Origin: an uncultured Prevotella sp.
GTDB taxonomy: Bacteria > Bacteroidota > Bacteroidia > Bacteroidales > Bacteroidaceae
NCBI GenBank assembly: GCA_900317685.1
Contig: ONHQ01000018.1
Span: forward strand, 21,129 to 85,128
DNA: 64,000 nucleotides
Direction: 5' to 3'
Shown here piece by piece: positions 35,327-43,048 of this stretch; position 1 is the first letter of the stretch; each line of letters begins with the position of its first letter. The translations under genes were made by a program, and so were the position numbers. The notes below the pieces were generated by a model. That model was not told the DNA's origin, ran no database searches, and was given only the letters and a program-made list of their open reading frames with translations.

Positions 35327-35941
35327 ATGAAGCAGATGCTCTTATACCTATTATTGTTTGTCTCCTTGGGACTTTCTGCCCAAGAGACGAAAGAAAGTCA
35401 GACCGTACCGCAAAGCGAAACGGCACGGCCTCAGTTACGTAAGTTTGTTGTGGCTGACCTGGAGACGCATGTGCCGGTGCGCGGTGCCATCGTCAGCACA
35501 AAGTCAGGCTACCGCGACACGACCAACTATCGGGGCATCTGCTATATTCCCACAAAGTTTGATACCCTCTCTGTCAGTAATCCCAAGTACTTGACCGAGC
35601 GATTGGTAATGGGTGAAGCCAGGGACTCCACTTTCCTCATTCCAAGTAGCCACCAAATCAGTGAGGTGACGGTATGGGGCGAGGGAGGCCCGTCAGTGTC
35701 TAAGGGTTTGACGGAACAGGTGCGTCAGATCTTCAGGGAGAATACTCCTAGTGCCGGCTTTGGCTTCGACTTTGCCAAGATACTCGACGGACGTTACCGT
35801 CGCGACATGAAGCATCTGAGAAAGACCAAAGAAATCTTCAAGGAGATGGACAAGGACGACGAGGACCCCATCGTCAAGGCCTACAAACAAGCGATGGCGG
35901 AGAAGAAAAAGGAATCGGAGGGCAAAACTGAGAACAAATAG
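35327..35941 (+). CDS. Secreted hypothetical protein, paralogue 1 of a tandem pair
   Basis: A 204-residue exported protein with signal peptide MKQMLLYLLLFVSLGLSAQ. Residues ~35-105 (FVVADLETHVPVRGAIVSTK, YRDTTNYRGICYIPTKFDTL) look like a carboxypeptidase-regulatory-type beta-sandwich. The C-terminus has a basic-acidic helix (RYRRDMKHL, DKDDEDPIVKAY). It is clearly homologous to the next gene. The function is not known. It follows the HAD gene after 16 bases. Confidence 0.75.
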   Translation: MKQMLLYLLLFVSLGLSAQETKESQTVPQSETARPQLRKFVVADLETHVPVRGAIVSTKSGYRDTTNYRGICYIPTKFDTLSVSNPKYLTERLVMGEARDSTFLIPSSHQISEVTVWGEGGPSVSKGLTEQVRQIFRENTPSAGFGFDFAKILDGRYRRDMKHLRKTKEIFKEMDKDDEDPIVKAYKQAMAEKKKESEGKTENK

Positions 35942-36011
35942 CTAGCAGGATGGAGTGGCGTTTGCTAGTGGAGAGTTGTTCGGCTATGACGAGTCAAAGA
36001 AGTGTATGAGT

Positions 36012-36641
36012 ATGAAGCAACTGCTGTTATTCCTTTTGCTGTATGTGCCTACCAATCTCTTAGCACAAGATACGAAGAATACCCTGCCTCTCCAACAAAA
36101 ACAGACAGCAGAGCCCCGGCTGCGCAGGTTTGTGGTAGCAGACATGGAGACGCATGTGCCGGTACGTGGTGCCATCGTCCGCACGAAGTCGGGCTACCGT
36201 GATACTACTAACTACCTTGGCATCTGCTTCGTCCCCACAAAGTTCGACACGCTCTCTGTCAGTCATCCCCGGTATTTGACCGAGCGCCTGGTGCCGGGTG
36301 AGGCCAAGGACTCCACTTTCCTCATTCCTAATATGCATCGGCTTTCTGAAGTTACGATATGGGGAGATCGTCGTCTCTCGGCGCTTGACGGAGTCGACGA
36401 TGCTCTCAAGAAAGAAGCCCCGGCGCACACGTCTGCCCCATCAGGCCTCGGACTCGTTGTCACATTCGACTTTGCCAAGATGCTCGACAAACGGTACCGC
36501 CGTGACATGAAGCATCTGAAGAAAACGCGCGAGGTGTTCAAACAACTGGACAAGGACGACGAGGACCCTATCGTCAAGGCGTATCAAGATGCCATGGAGG
36601 AGAAGAAGAAAGAGGCGGAAAACAATACAGAGAGTCGGTAA
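36012..36641 (+). CDS. Secreted hypothetical protein, paralogue 2 of a tandem pair
   Basis: A 209-residue exported protein with signal peptide MKQLLLFLLLYVPTNLLAQ. It shares with its neighbour VADMETHVPVRGAIVRTKSG, FDTLSVS.PRYLTERLV and the tail RYRRDMKHLKKT/DKDDEDPIVKAY; they differ mostly in the middle linker (residues ~115-145). ATG at 36012 is set by the signal peptide; ATG 36006 is also possible. The pair arose by tandem duplication. No function is known. Confidence 0.75.
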   Translation: MKQLLLFLLLYVPTNLLAQDTKNTLPLQQKQTAEPRLRRFVVADMETHVPVRGAIVRTKSGYRDTTNYLGICFVPTKFDTLSVSHPRYLTERLVPGEAKDSTFLIPNMHRLSEVTIWGDRRLSALDGVDDALKKEAPAHTSAPSGLGLVVTFDFAKMLDKRYRRDMKHLKKTREVFKQLDKDDEDPIVKAYQDAMEEKKKEAENNTESR

Positions 36642-36747
36642 CCGTCTTTGATGGAATGACAACAGCCATCGATTGGATAGCGATGGCTGGAAAGAATGGA
36701 AGGATGTCTTTGGGTCGTTCCTGTCAGCGTTGCAGGGTAGACAAGCT

Positions 36748-37389
36748 CTACTTCTGCCATGTGATAGGAACGTCGCGCAGCTCTATATATCCGCTTTTTG
36801 CGCCATTGCCATCTTCAAAGTCATTGTAGAGATAGAGCTTTACGAGTTGGAGCTTTTGCGTCTTCTTCGGTACATTGACGAAGTATAGCCCGTATGTTCC
36901 CAAGTCGGCCTTCACACTGATGCCCTCAGCCACCTTGATGCCGTAGGCAGTGTTCTTGATGCGGTACACATTTCCTTCGTCATCGTAGGCCGTGGTTTTG
37001 TCGTCGCCGATATAACTGATTTTGTCGCAGACGGTCTTGACCTTTAGCTTCAACACCACCGACACATCGCCGAAGTTCATGCTTTTGTTTGTACCGTAAA
37101 GTCCCACGAACTCCACTTCCAATTTCTTCTCAAAGGGATTGTAAAGCGTGCCTCCGCCTTGGAGCGGTATGGCTTGGGTCGTCTGCCCATCCTGCCCGCC
37201 AGAGGCCGTTGAGGATGCTGTAGACGACTGGGACTTGGAGTCCGATGAGGTCGTGGTGGTCTGCTCTTTGACGGTGTCAAGCACTTTCTTGGCTTTCTTG
37301 AGCAGTCCGCCAAGTCCTTGTGCCTGCACCTGGACGCTACCCATTGTCAGCATGGCGAGGCATGCCAGTATTACATTTCTTGTTCTCAT
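36748..37389 (-). CDS. Secreted hypothetical protein
   Basis: A 213-residue exported protein with a clear signal peptide ending in VQVQAQ. Residues ~25-70 form a low-complexity linker rich in Ser, Thr, Gly and Gln. The rest is beta-rich, including KSMNFGDVSVVLKLKVK and GLYFVNVPKKTQKLQLVKLY. It resembles a small periplasmic or surface domain. I do not recognise the family. It is convergent with the tandem paralogues and divergent from the AraC regulator downstream. Confidence 0.7.
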   Translation of the reverse strand: MRTRNVILACLAMLTMGSVQVQAQGLGGLLKKAKKVLDTVKEQTTTTSSDSKSQSSTASSTASGGQDGQTTQAIPLQGGGTLYNPFEKKLEVEFVGLYGTNKSMNFGDVSVVLKLKVKTVCDKISYIGDDKTTAYDDEGNVYRIKNTAYGIKVAEGISVKADLGTYGLYFVNVPKKTQKLQLVKLYLYNDFEDGNGAKSGYIELRDVPITWQK

Positions 37390-37593
37390 ATTTGTGGCCT
37401 TTAGTTATGGAATATATTTCTTGCTCATAGTCTGAGTGTAGGCTTTGATGCAAATTTATAGGGATAATATGATATGGGCAAGAGCACAAAGTCAATTGTA
37501 CATATTGACGATAGTATTTTACCCATTGACAGACTTTTTACTGATTGAGCAAAGAAAGTCAATCTGCGATGTTGTTTATTGCATTCTTTTTCG

Positions 37594-37601
37594 TACTTTT
37601 G
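37594..37601 (+). promoter_or_regulatory. -7 promoter box for the membrane AraC regulator
   Basis: TACTTTTG lies 24 bases before the ATG at 37625, which supports that start over the longer open frame that begins at 37445. Confidence 0.55.
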
Positions 37602-37624
37602 TAGTGAAACAACCTCTTCAGTCT

Positions 37625-38734
37625 ATGGCCCAAAGTGTAATTCAGTCGTTGTGTGACTTCTCCTTCGGAATGCTGTTCATGTCGCAGTTGCTATTTACAG
37701 CCATCATGTTTTATAAAGGACAGCGGAACAATCTGCAAAGGATGATGTTTTGGTTTATGCTCTACCTTTTGCTGATAAGTCTTGGCGAGTTTTGTTATTT
37801 CTACTTTGCCGACACATCAGTCAGAAATCTGGCCTCGTGCGAGACCGACATCCTGGAGATGACGGTGGTGCCCTGCGCCCTCTTCGTCATCATCCGGCTC
37901 ACCACCCCTCGACAAAGACAAGGATGGCTGATTGCTGCCAATGCCTTGGCTTATTATGGTGCTTTCTTCGTCTTCTCCGTCACGGGAAATATGGCTGTCT
38001 ATGATGCCATACTTGTCTTCACAATCGTTTATTCTGTAGGGATCATGCTCTATGGCTATTACGCGGTGAAGCGGTTCAACAGACAGCTGAGGGAAGATTT
38101 CTCCGATGAGGAGCTCTCGCTGCACTGGCTGAAATACATTCTTTTCCTGTATGCGGGAATCATGTTGGTGTGGACTGCCGACACGATGTATGCCACTGAC
38201 TACATAGCCATCGTCTACAATGTAGCCATCAATTTGCTCTTGGGCCTGTCCTGCTACTTCGTTTATCGACAGGAAGACATGCTGAAGGCTTTGAACTATA
38301 TGGACAGCAAGGAGAAAGAGTGCTGCAATGTGCGCGACTATGACTTTGAGGAGCGTTTCAAGAAGGCTTTTGAGGAGGAGAACATCTATCTCAATCCGAA
38401 GCTGAATGTCGTAGAGCTGGCGATGGCTGTAGGCACCAATCGCACCTATATCTCCAACTACCTGAACAGACAGCTGCACACCACCTTTTATGAATATGTC
38501 AACCATTGGCGTGTCATGAGGGCGGAGCATCTGCTGACTGCTACAAAGCTGGGCCTGGAGGAGGTGGCCTACCAGTCGGGATTCAACTCGCTCAGCAGCT
38601 TCCGGCGGTACTTCACTTCCGTTATCGGGAAGACACCGGCCGCTTACAGGAAAGAGAAGAGTGGAAAGGAGAAGAGTGCGGGAGAGAGGAGTGGAGAAGA
38701 GGAAAGTGGGGGAGAGAAGAAATCAATGGCATGA
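37625..38734 (+). CDS. Membrane-spanning AraC-type transcriptional regulator
   Basis: A 369-residue protein. The first ~215 residues contain about six hydrophobic segments, so the sensor is in the membrane. The C-terminal ~110 residues are an AraC helix-turn-helix: VVELAMAVGTNRTYISNYLN and EEVAYQSGFNSLSSFRRYF followed by TGKTPAAYRKEK-type sequence. It ends in a Lys/Glu/Ser/Gly-rich tail of about 25 residues encoded by purine-only repeats. This membrane AraC layout is common in Bacteroidetes. Signal and targets are unknown. Confidence 0.88.
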   Translation: MAQSVIQSLCDFSFGMLFMSQLLFTAIMFYKGQRNNLQRMMFWFMLYLLLISLGEFCYFYFADTSVRNLASCETDILEMTVVPCALFVIIRLTTPRQRQGWLIAANALAYYGAFFVFSVTGNMAVYDAILVFTIVYSVGIMLYGYYAVKRFNRQLREDFSDEELSLHWLKYILFLYAGIMLVWTADTMYATDYIAIVYNVAINLLLGLSCYFVYRQEDMLKALNYMDSKEKECCNVRDYDFEERFKKAFEEENIYLNPKLNVVELAMAVGTNRTYISNYLNRQLHTTFYEYVNHWRVMRAEHLLTATKLGLEEVAYQSGFNSLSSFRRYFTSVIGKTPAAYRKEKSGKEKSAGERSGEEESGGEKKSMA

Positions 38735-38756
38735 GAGAGCTTTCCTCAACAAACGG

Positions 38757-38795
38757 CCGTGCAAGCGAGGAACAGATGGATTCCTGCTTGCACGG
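38757..38795. terminator. Bidirectional terminator hairpin between the AraC gene and aroB
   Basis: CCGTGCAAGC at the left end pairs with GCTTGCACGG at the right end, with an additional AGGAA/TTCCT pairing. It lies between two convergent genes. Confidence 0.65.
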
Positions 38796-38845
38796 TCGTT
38801 ATATATTGAGTCTTCTTGTCTGATGCTTGTGTCAGTGTGGGCGGA

Positions 38846-39907
38846 TTATCCCTCGCGGAAGAAGTCGAGGGCTTCCTTGATGAGCTCGTCGGTGGCTGTC
38901 TGGTTGATGCGTATATCGCCGATGCCGCCCAGGAGCGTGAAGTTGATGGTCGAGCCTGTGTTCTTCTTGTCGTGGTGCATGAGTTCGATGAGCTGGTCGT
39001 AGTCATCGCAACTAAAGTCAAACGAGCCATAGTTCTCGCGGATGAATTGCACCGTCTGCCGCATCTTATCTGTAGGGAAGCCGGTAAGCACCGACGAGAG
39101 ATAGAGCTCGCAGATGAGACCGAAGGCCACTGCATAGCCATGGAGTAAGGGCTCCTTGCCGGGCGTGTCGAGCGAGAACGCCTCAAAGGCGTGACCGAAG
39201 GTGTGGCCGAGGTTCAGTGCCTTGCGAATGTCTTTCTCGTGGGGATCCTTCTTCACAATGCGCTTCTTCACGTTCACGGAGTCGGCCAGCATCTTCTGCA
39301 GTTGCTTCAGATCGGGGTGATCCAAGTCGAAATTGAGCAATTCTGCCCAATGCTTCTCATCGGAGATGAGGCCGTGCTTGAGCATCTCGGCATAGCCCGA
39401 GCGAATGTTCTTATCGTCGAGCGTACGCAGGAATTCTGTGTCGAGGATGACAAAGCGTGCGTTGTTGAACACGCCGATCTCGTTTTTCAGTCCGTTGAAG
39501 TTGATACCCGTCTTGCCACCTACCGAGGCATCCACCATAGCGAGCAGAGTTGTCGGTATATTGATGAAGTCAATGCCACGCTTGAAGGTGGAGGCTGCGA
39601 AACCACCAAGATCCGTCACCATGCCACCACCGAGGTTGATGAGTAGCGAGTGACGTGTGGCTCCGTGGTCACCAAGCTCCTTCCAAACGTGCGACAGCGA
39701 GGTGAGATCCTTGTGGCTGTCCGTCGACTGGATGGTGATGACGTAAGCATTGCGCAGGCCAAACTGCTTGGCAAGCACTGGCCAGCATTTCTCGTGGGTG
39801 GTCTCGTCGGTAAGAACAAAAATCTTATCGTGCTCACATTCTGAAATAGCAGTGGCTATTTCAGTTTGCAAATGTTTGGAAATAATCACTCTCTGCTCCA
39901 TAATCAT
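38846..39907 (-). CDS. aroB: 3-Dehydroquinate synthase
   Basis: A 353-residue NAD- and zinc-dependent enzyme, second step of the shikimate pathway. NAD-binding segments NLGGGMVTDLGGFAASTFKRG and IPTTLLAMVDASVGGKTGIN are intact, as are the zinc ligands in the SGYAEMLKHGLI and LNLGHTFGHAFE regions. The length is normal. Two starts (39907, 39901) are two codons apart. It supplies chorismate, which menF in this window uses, though the genes are far apart. Confidence 0.96.
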   Translation of the reverse strand: MIMEQRVIISKHLQTEIATAISECEHDKIFVLTDETTHEKCWPVLAKQFGLRNAYVITIQSTDSHKDLTSLSHVWKELGDHGATRHSLLINLGGGMVTDLGGFAASTFKRGIDFINIPTTLLAMVDASVGGKTGINFNGLKNEIGVFNNARFVILDTEFLRTLDDKNIRSGYAEMLKHGLISDEKHWAELLNFDLDHPDLKQLQKMLADSVNVKKRIVKKDPHEKDIRKALNLGHTFGHAFEAFSLDTPGKEPLLHGYAVAFGLICELYLSSVLTGFPTDKMRQTVQFIRENYGSFDFSCDDYDQLIELMHHDKKNTGSTINFTLLGGIGDIRINQTATDELIKEALDFFREG

Positions 39908-39923
39908 ACTCTTTTGTTTACCA

Positions 39924-39931
39924 CAAATATA
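39924..39931 (-). promoter_or_regulatory. -7 promoter box for aroB
   Basis: The reverse strand reads TATATTTG, 16 bases before the start codon. Confidence 0.5.
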
Positions 39932-40047
39932 GCCAAAAAAGACGGATTATAGAACAGAGAGCTACTGATATTAAGGTTTCTTAAATATAGAACCTTCGTT
40001 TTTGCGCACACGGCCTAAGCAGTGTGCAAATTTTGTTGTCGTTTTTT

Positions 40048-41085
40048 TTAGATGAGCGGCATGCCGAGCTTCTCGCATTCCTTTCGCATGTCCTCGGGCC
40101 AGATGCTGGCTTGTATCTCGCCGATATGAGCTTTGTGGAGCATGACCATGCACAGTCGGCTTTGTCCGATACCGCCACCAATGCTCAGCGGCAGTTTGCC
40201 TTCGAGAAGCTGGCGATGGAAATAGAGCTTCTCGCGCTCTTCTTTGCCTTCTATCTTCAGTTGGCGCAACAGCGCTTCCTTGTCCACACGGATACCCATG
40301 GAACTGATCTCGAACGAGCGGCCAAGTACAGGATACCAGATGAGGATGTCGCCGTTGAGGCCTGCCTTGCCGTTTTCTGCCACCGTCGACCAGTCGTCGT
40401 AGTCGGGAGCGCGGCCGTCGTGCTTCTTTCCGTCGGAGAGCTTTCCGCCGATACCTTCCACAAACACGGCACCATACTTCTTACAGATGGCATCCTCACG
40501 CTCGTGAGGAGAGAGATCGGGATACATGTCGAGCAAGTCCTGACTGTGGATGAAGTGGATTTCGCGTGGCAGGAAGGGTTTCAGCTGAGGATAGCTCTCG
40601 CAGGCGAGAAACTCTGTGCGCAGGATAGCGGCATAGATGCGGCGCACCACGTTCTCCAAGAAGGCGATCGTGCGGTCACCTTTCTCGATGACAGCCTCCC
40701 AGTCCCACTGGTCGACATAGAGCGAATGGAGGTTGTCCAGCTCCTCGTCAGCGCGGATAGCATTCATGTCAGTATAGATTCCGTAGCCCGGTTGTATGTT
40801 GTATTCAGCCAGTGTGAGTCGTTTCCATTTTGCCAGGGAGTGCACCACTTCGGCTTTAGCTTCTCCCATGTCTTTGATGGGGAAGGTCACAGGGCGCTCC
40901 ACACCGTTGAGGTCGTCGTTGATACCCAGACCCTGAAGGACGAAGAGCGGGGCGGTGACACGGCTCAATCTCAGTTCTGTGGCGAGGTTTTGCTGGAAGA
41001 ACTCCTTGATCTGTTTGATGCCCTGTTCAGTCTGATGCTTGTCGAGCAGGGCCTTGTAGCCTATTGGCTTGATAAGTTTGCTCAT
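40048..41085 (-). CDS. asnA: Aspartate-ammonia ligase (AsnA)
   Basis: A 345-residue ammonia-dependent asparagine synthetase, a relative of class II aminoacyl-tRNA synthetases. Visible features: the RLSRVTAPLFVLQGLGINDDLNG block, LHSLYVDQWDWE, and the C-terminal SIGGGIGQSRLCMVMLHKAHIGEIQ that corresponds to motif 3. It makes Asn from Asp, ATP and NH3 in the cytoplasm. The length is normal. It is monocistronic with its own promoter. Confidence 0.96.
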   Translation of the reverse strand: MSKLIKPIGYKALLDKHQTEQGIKQIKEFFQQNLATELRLSRVTAPLFVLQGLGINDDLNGVERPVTFPIKDMGEAKAEVVHSLAKWKRLTLAEYNIQPGYGIYTDMNAIRADEELDNLHSLYVDQWDWEAVIEKGDRTIAFLENVVRRIYAAILRTEFLACESYPQLKPFLPREIHFIHSQDLLDMYPDLSPHEREDAICKKYGAVFVEGIGGKLSDGKKHDGRAPDYDDWSTVAENGKAGLNGDILIWYPVLGRSFEISSMGIRVDKEALLRQLKIEGKEEREKLYFHRQLLEGKLPLSIGGGIGQSRLCMVMLHKAHIGEIQASIWPEDMRKECEKLGMPLI

Positions 41086-41165
41086 TATATGATGATTATG
41101 TTAATATTGTCGTATAGTGATATGAATATGTTTCTCCTACAATAGGATTTTCTACTATTCTGCTG

Positions 41166-41173
41166 CAAAGTTA
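41166..41173 (-). promoter_or_regulatory. -7 promoter box for asnA
   Basis: The reverse strand reads TAACTTTG, giving a leader of about 75 bases. Confidence 0.55.
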
Positions 41174-41347
41174 CGCTATTAATTGTAAATATGCAAGCAA
41201 AAGACAAATTAATTTTTCAAATAGTAATTCTGGAGCCGCGGGTGCCAGTCAAGTGTCAAGGCATGAGCAGCTCGGCTTACACAATGTGAGGCCCTTGTCT
41301 TCTGATAGGAAGAATCAGATGAAAGCATTGTTTTTTTGAGTTGAAAA

Positions 41348-41379
41348 TTTGGTGATAGCGAAAATATTGCTTACCTTTG
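41348..41379 (+). promoter_or_regulatory. Complete promoter for the tRNA gene
   Basis: TTTG at 41348-41351 and TACCTTTG at 41372-41379 are spaced by 20 bases, and the tRNA begins 21 bases further on. Confidence 0.75.
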
Positions 41380-41400
41380 CAAAACGATAATAAAGAATAT

Positions 41401-41474
41401 GGCCTCGTAGCTCAGTTGAATAGAGCATCAGATTCCGGTTCTGAGTGTCGCGGGTTTGAGTCCCACCGAGGTCA
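41401..41474 (+). tRNA. tRNA-Arg (anticodon CCG)
   Basis: A complete cloverleaf of 74 bases: acceptor GGCCTCG with CGAGGTC plus discriminator A, D arm GCTC/GAGC, anticodon stem TCAGA/TCTGA with loop TTCCGGT (anticodon CCG, reading CGG), and T arm GCGGG/CCCAC with a TTTGAGT loop. The T arm has one C-A mismatch. CCA is not encoded. Confidence 0.93.
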
Positions 41475-41611
41475 CGCTTTTGCGCTCCGCCGTTCCAAGG
41501 AACAGCGGAGCGCATTGCTTGTTTTTATCCCTTCCGACGGTATTTATGTCGGTAGCGGTCCTGGTTTCTGCTTCACTTTCCGTCTTTCTGTCTTTAAAAA
41601 CTGCTAAAGTC

Positions 41612-41642
41612 TTTGCAATATGACTTTATTTCCTTATCTTTG
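41612..41642 (+). promoter_or_regulatory. Complete promoter for pepT
   Basis: TTTG at 41612-41615 and TATCTTTG at 41635-41642, spaced by 19 bases. Confidence 0.7.
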
Positions 41643-41680
41643 CGAATAGAAAATATGAGAAACCAGTATAACTTCTAAAT

Positions 41681-42904
41681 ATGGACATAACAGAAAGATT
41701 TATCAATTACACAAAGTTCGATACACAGTCGGCCGAGGACTCTCAGACCGTACCGAGTACCGCCAAGCAACTCATCTTCGCCAAATATCTTAAGGAGGAA
41801 CTTGAGAGCGAAGGTCTGGAAGACGTCGAGATGGATGACATGGGCTATATCTACGCCACCCTGCCTGCCAACACAAAGAAGAAGACACCGACCATTGGCT
41901 TCATCTCTCACTACGACACGGCACTGGATGCCAGTGGCGCAAATATCAAGGCCCGTATCGTGAAGAACTACGATGGAGGCGACATCGAGTTGTCACCGGG
42001 CATCGTCTCTTCACCGAAGAAATTCTCAGAGTTGCTTGCCCACAAAGGTGAGGACCTGATCGTCACCGACGGCACTACGCTGCTCGGCGCTGACGACAAG
42101 GCTGGTATCGCAGAGATCGTACAGGCTATGTGCTTCCTGCGCGATCACAAAGAGATCGAGCACGGCAAGATCCGTGTTGCCTTCAATCCCGATGAGGAGA
42201 TCGGCATGGGTGCCCATCATTTTGATGTAGAGAAGTTTGGATGCGACTGGGCCTATACGATGGATGGCGGAGACATTGGCGATCTGGAGTATGAAAACTT
42301 CAACGCCGCATCGGCCAAAGTCGTTATTAAGGGATGCAGTGTGCACACAGGATATGCCAAGGGTAAGATGGTCAACGCCAGCCGATTGGCCTGTGAGTTC
42401 AATGCTCACATTCCAGAGACCGACATTCCGGAGACCACAGAAGGCTATCAGGGCTTCTATCATCTCTTAGGCATCGAGAGTCATTGCGAGCAGGCTAAAC
42501 TGAGCTATATCATTCGTGATCATGACCGTCGCAAATTTGAGGACCGTAAAGACTTCATGGAAAATATTGCCAAAGAGATGAACGATAAGTATGGCGAGGG
42601 CACCGTGTCGGTGGATATCAAGGATCAGTACTATAATATGAAAGAGAAGATCGATCCGAAAATGTATGTGATCGACATTGTGCTGAAGGCCATGCAGGAG
42701 AGTGGTGTTACGCCGAAGGTAGAGCCTATCCGTGGCGGCACTGATGGCGCACAGTTGAGTTTCCGTGGACTTCCTTGCCCCAATATCTTTGCCGGTGGCG
42801 TGAACTTCCATGGACCTTATGAATTTGTGTCCATCCAAGTGATGAATAAAGCCGTGGATGTCATCGTGAAGATTTGCCAAATAGCCGGCACGTTCAACGA
42901 CTAA
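41681..42904 (+). CDS. pepT: Peptidase T (tripeptide aminopeptidase)
   Basis: A 407-residue M20-family zinc aminopeptidase that removes N-terminal residues from tripeptides in the cytoplasm. Metal and catalytic signatures: [34 protein letters not shown] and the late [39 protein letters not shown] is the usual PepT N-terminal motif. The length is normal. It is a single-gene unit with its own promoter and a strong terminator. Confidence 0.96.
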   Translation: MDITERFINYTKFDTQSAEDSQTVPSTAKQLIFAKYLKEELESEGLEDVEMDDMGYIYATLPANTKKKTPTIGFISHYDTALDASGANIKARIVKNYDGGDIELSPGIVSSPKKFSELLAHKGEDLIVTDGTTLLGADDKAGIAEIVQAMCFLRDHKEIEHGKIRVAFNPDEEIGMGAHHFDVEKFGCDWAYTMDGGDIGDLEYENFNAASAKVVIKGCSVHTGYAKGKMVNASRLACEFNAHIPETDIPETTEGYQGFYHLLGIESHCEQAKLSYIIRDHDRRKFEDRKDFMENIAKEMNDKYGEGTVSVDIKDQYYNMKEKIDPKMYVIDIVLKAMQESGVTPKVEPIRGGTDGAQLSFRGLPCPNIFAGGVNFHGPYEFVSIQVMNKAVDVIVKICQIAGTFND

Positions 42905-42912
42905 TACCTTAG

Positions 42913-42951
42913 TTTTTGAATGGAGAGGCACTGTGCTTCTCCATTCAAAAA
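42913..42951 (+). terminator. Rho-independent terminator after pepT
   Basis: TTTTTGAATGGAGA pairs with TCTCCATTCAAAA around GGCACTGTGC; A- and T-runs on both sides make it usable in both directions. A second small stem (CTTGCG/CGCAAG) follows at 42952-42970. Confidence 0.8.
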
Positions 42952-43048
42952 CTTGCGTCGTTGGCGCAAGTTCCTCTGTTTCCTGTCTTATCTCGTTTTT
43001 CTTCTTGTTGTGAGAAAAGCGTGTTGTCACTCCTATATATAATTATCA

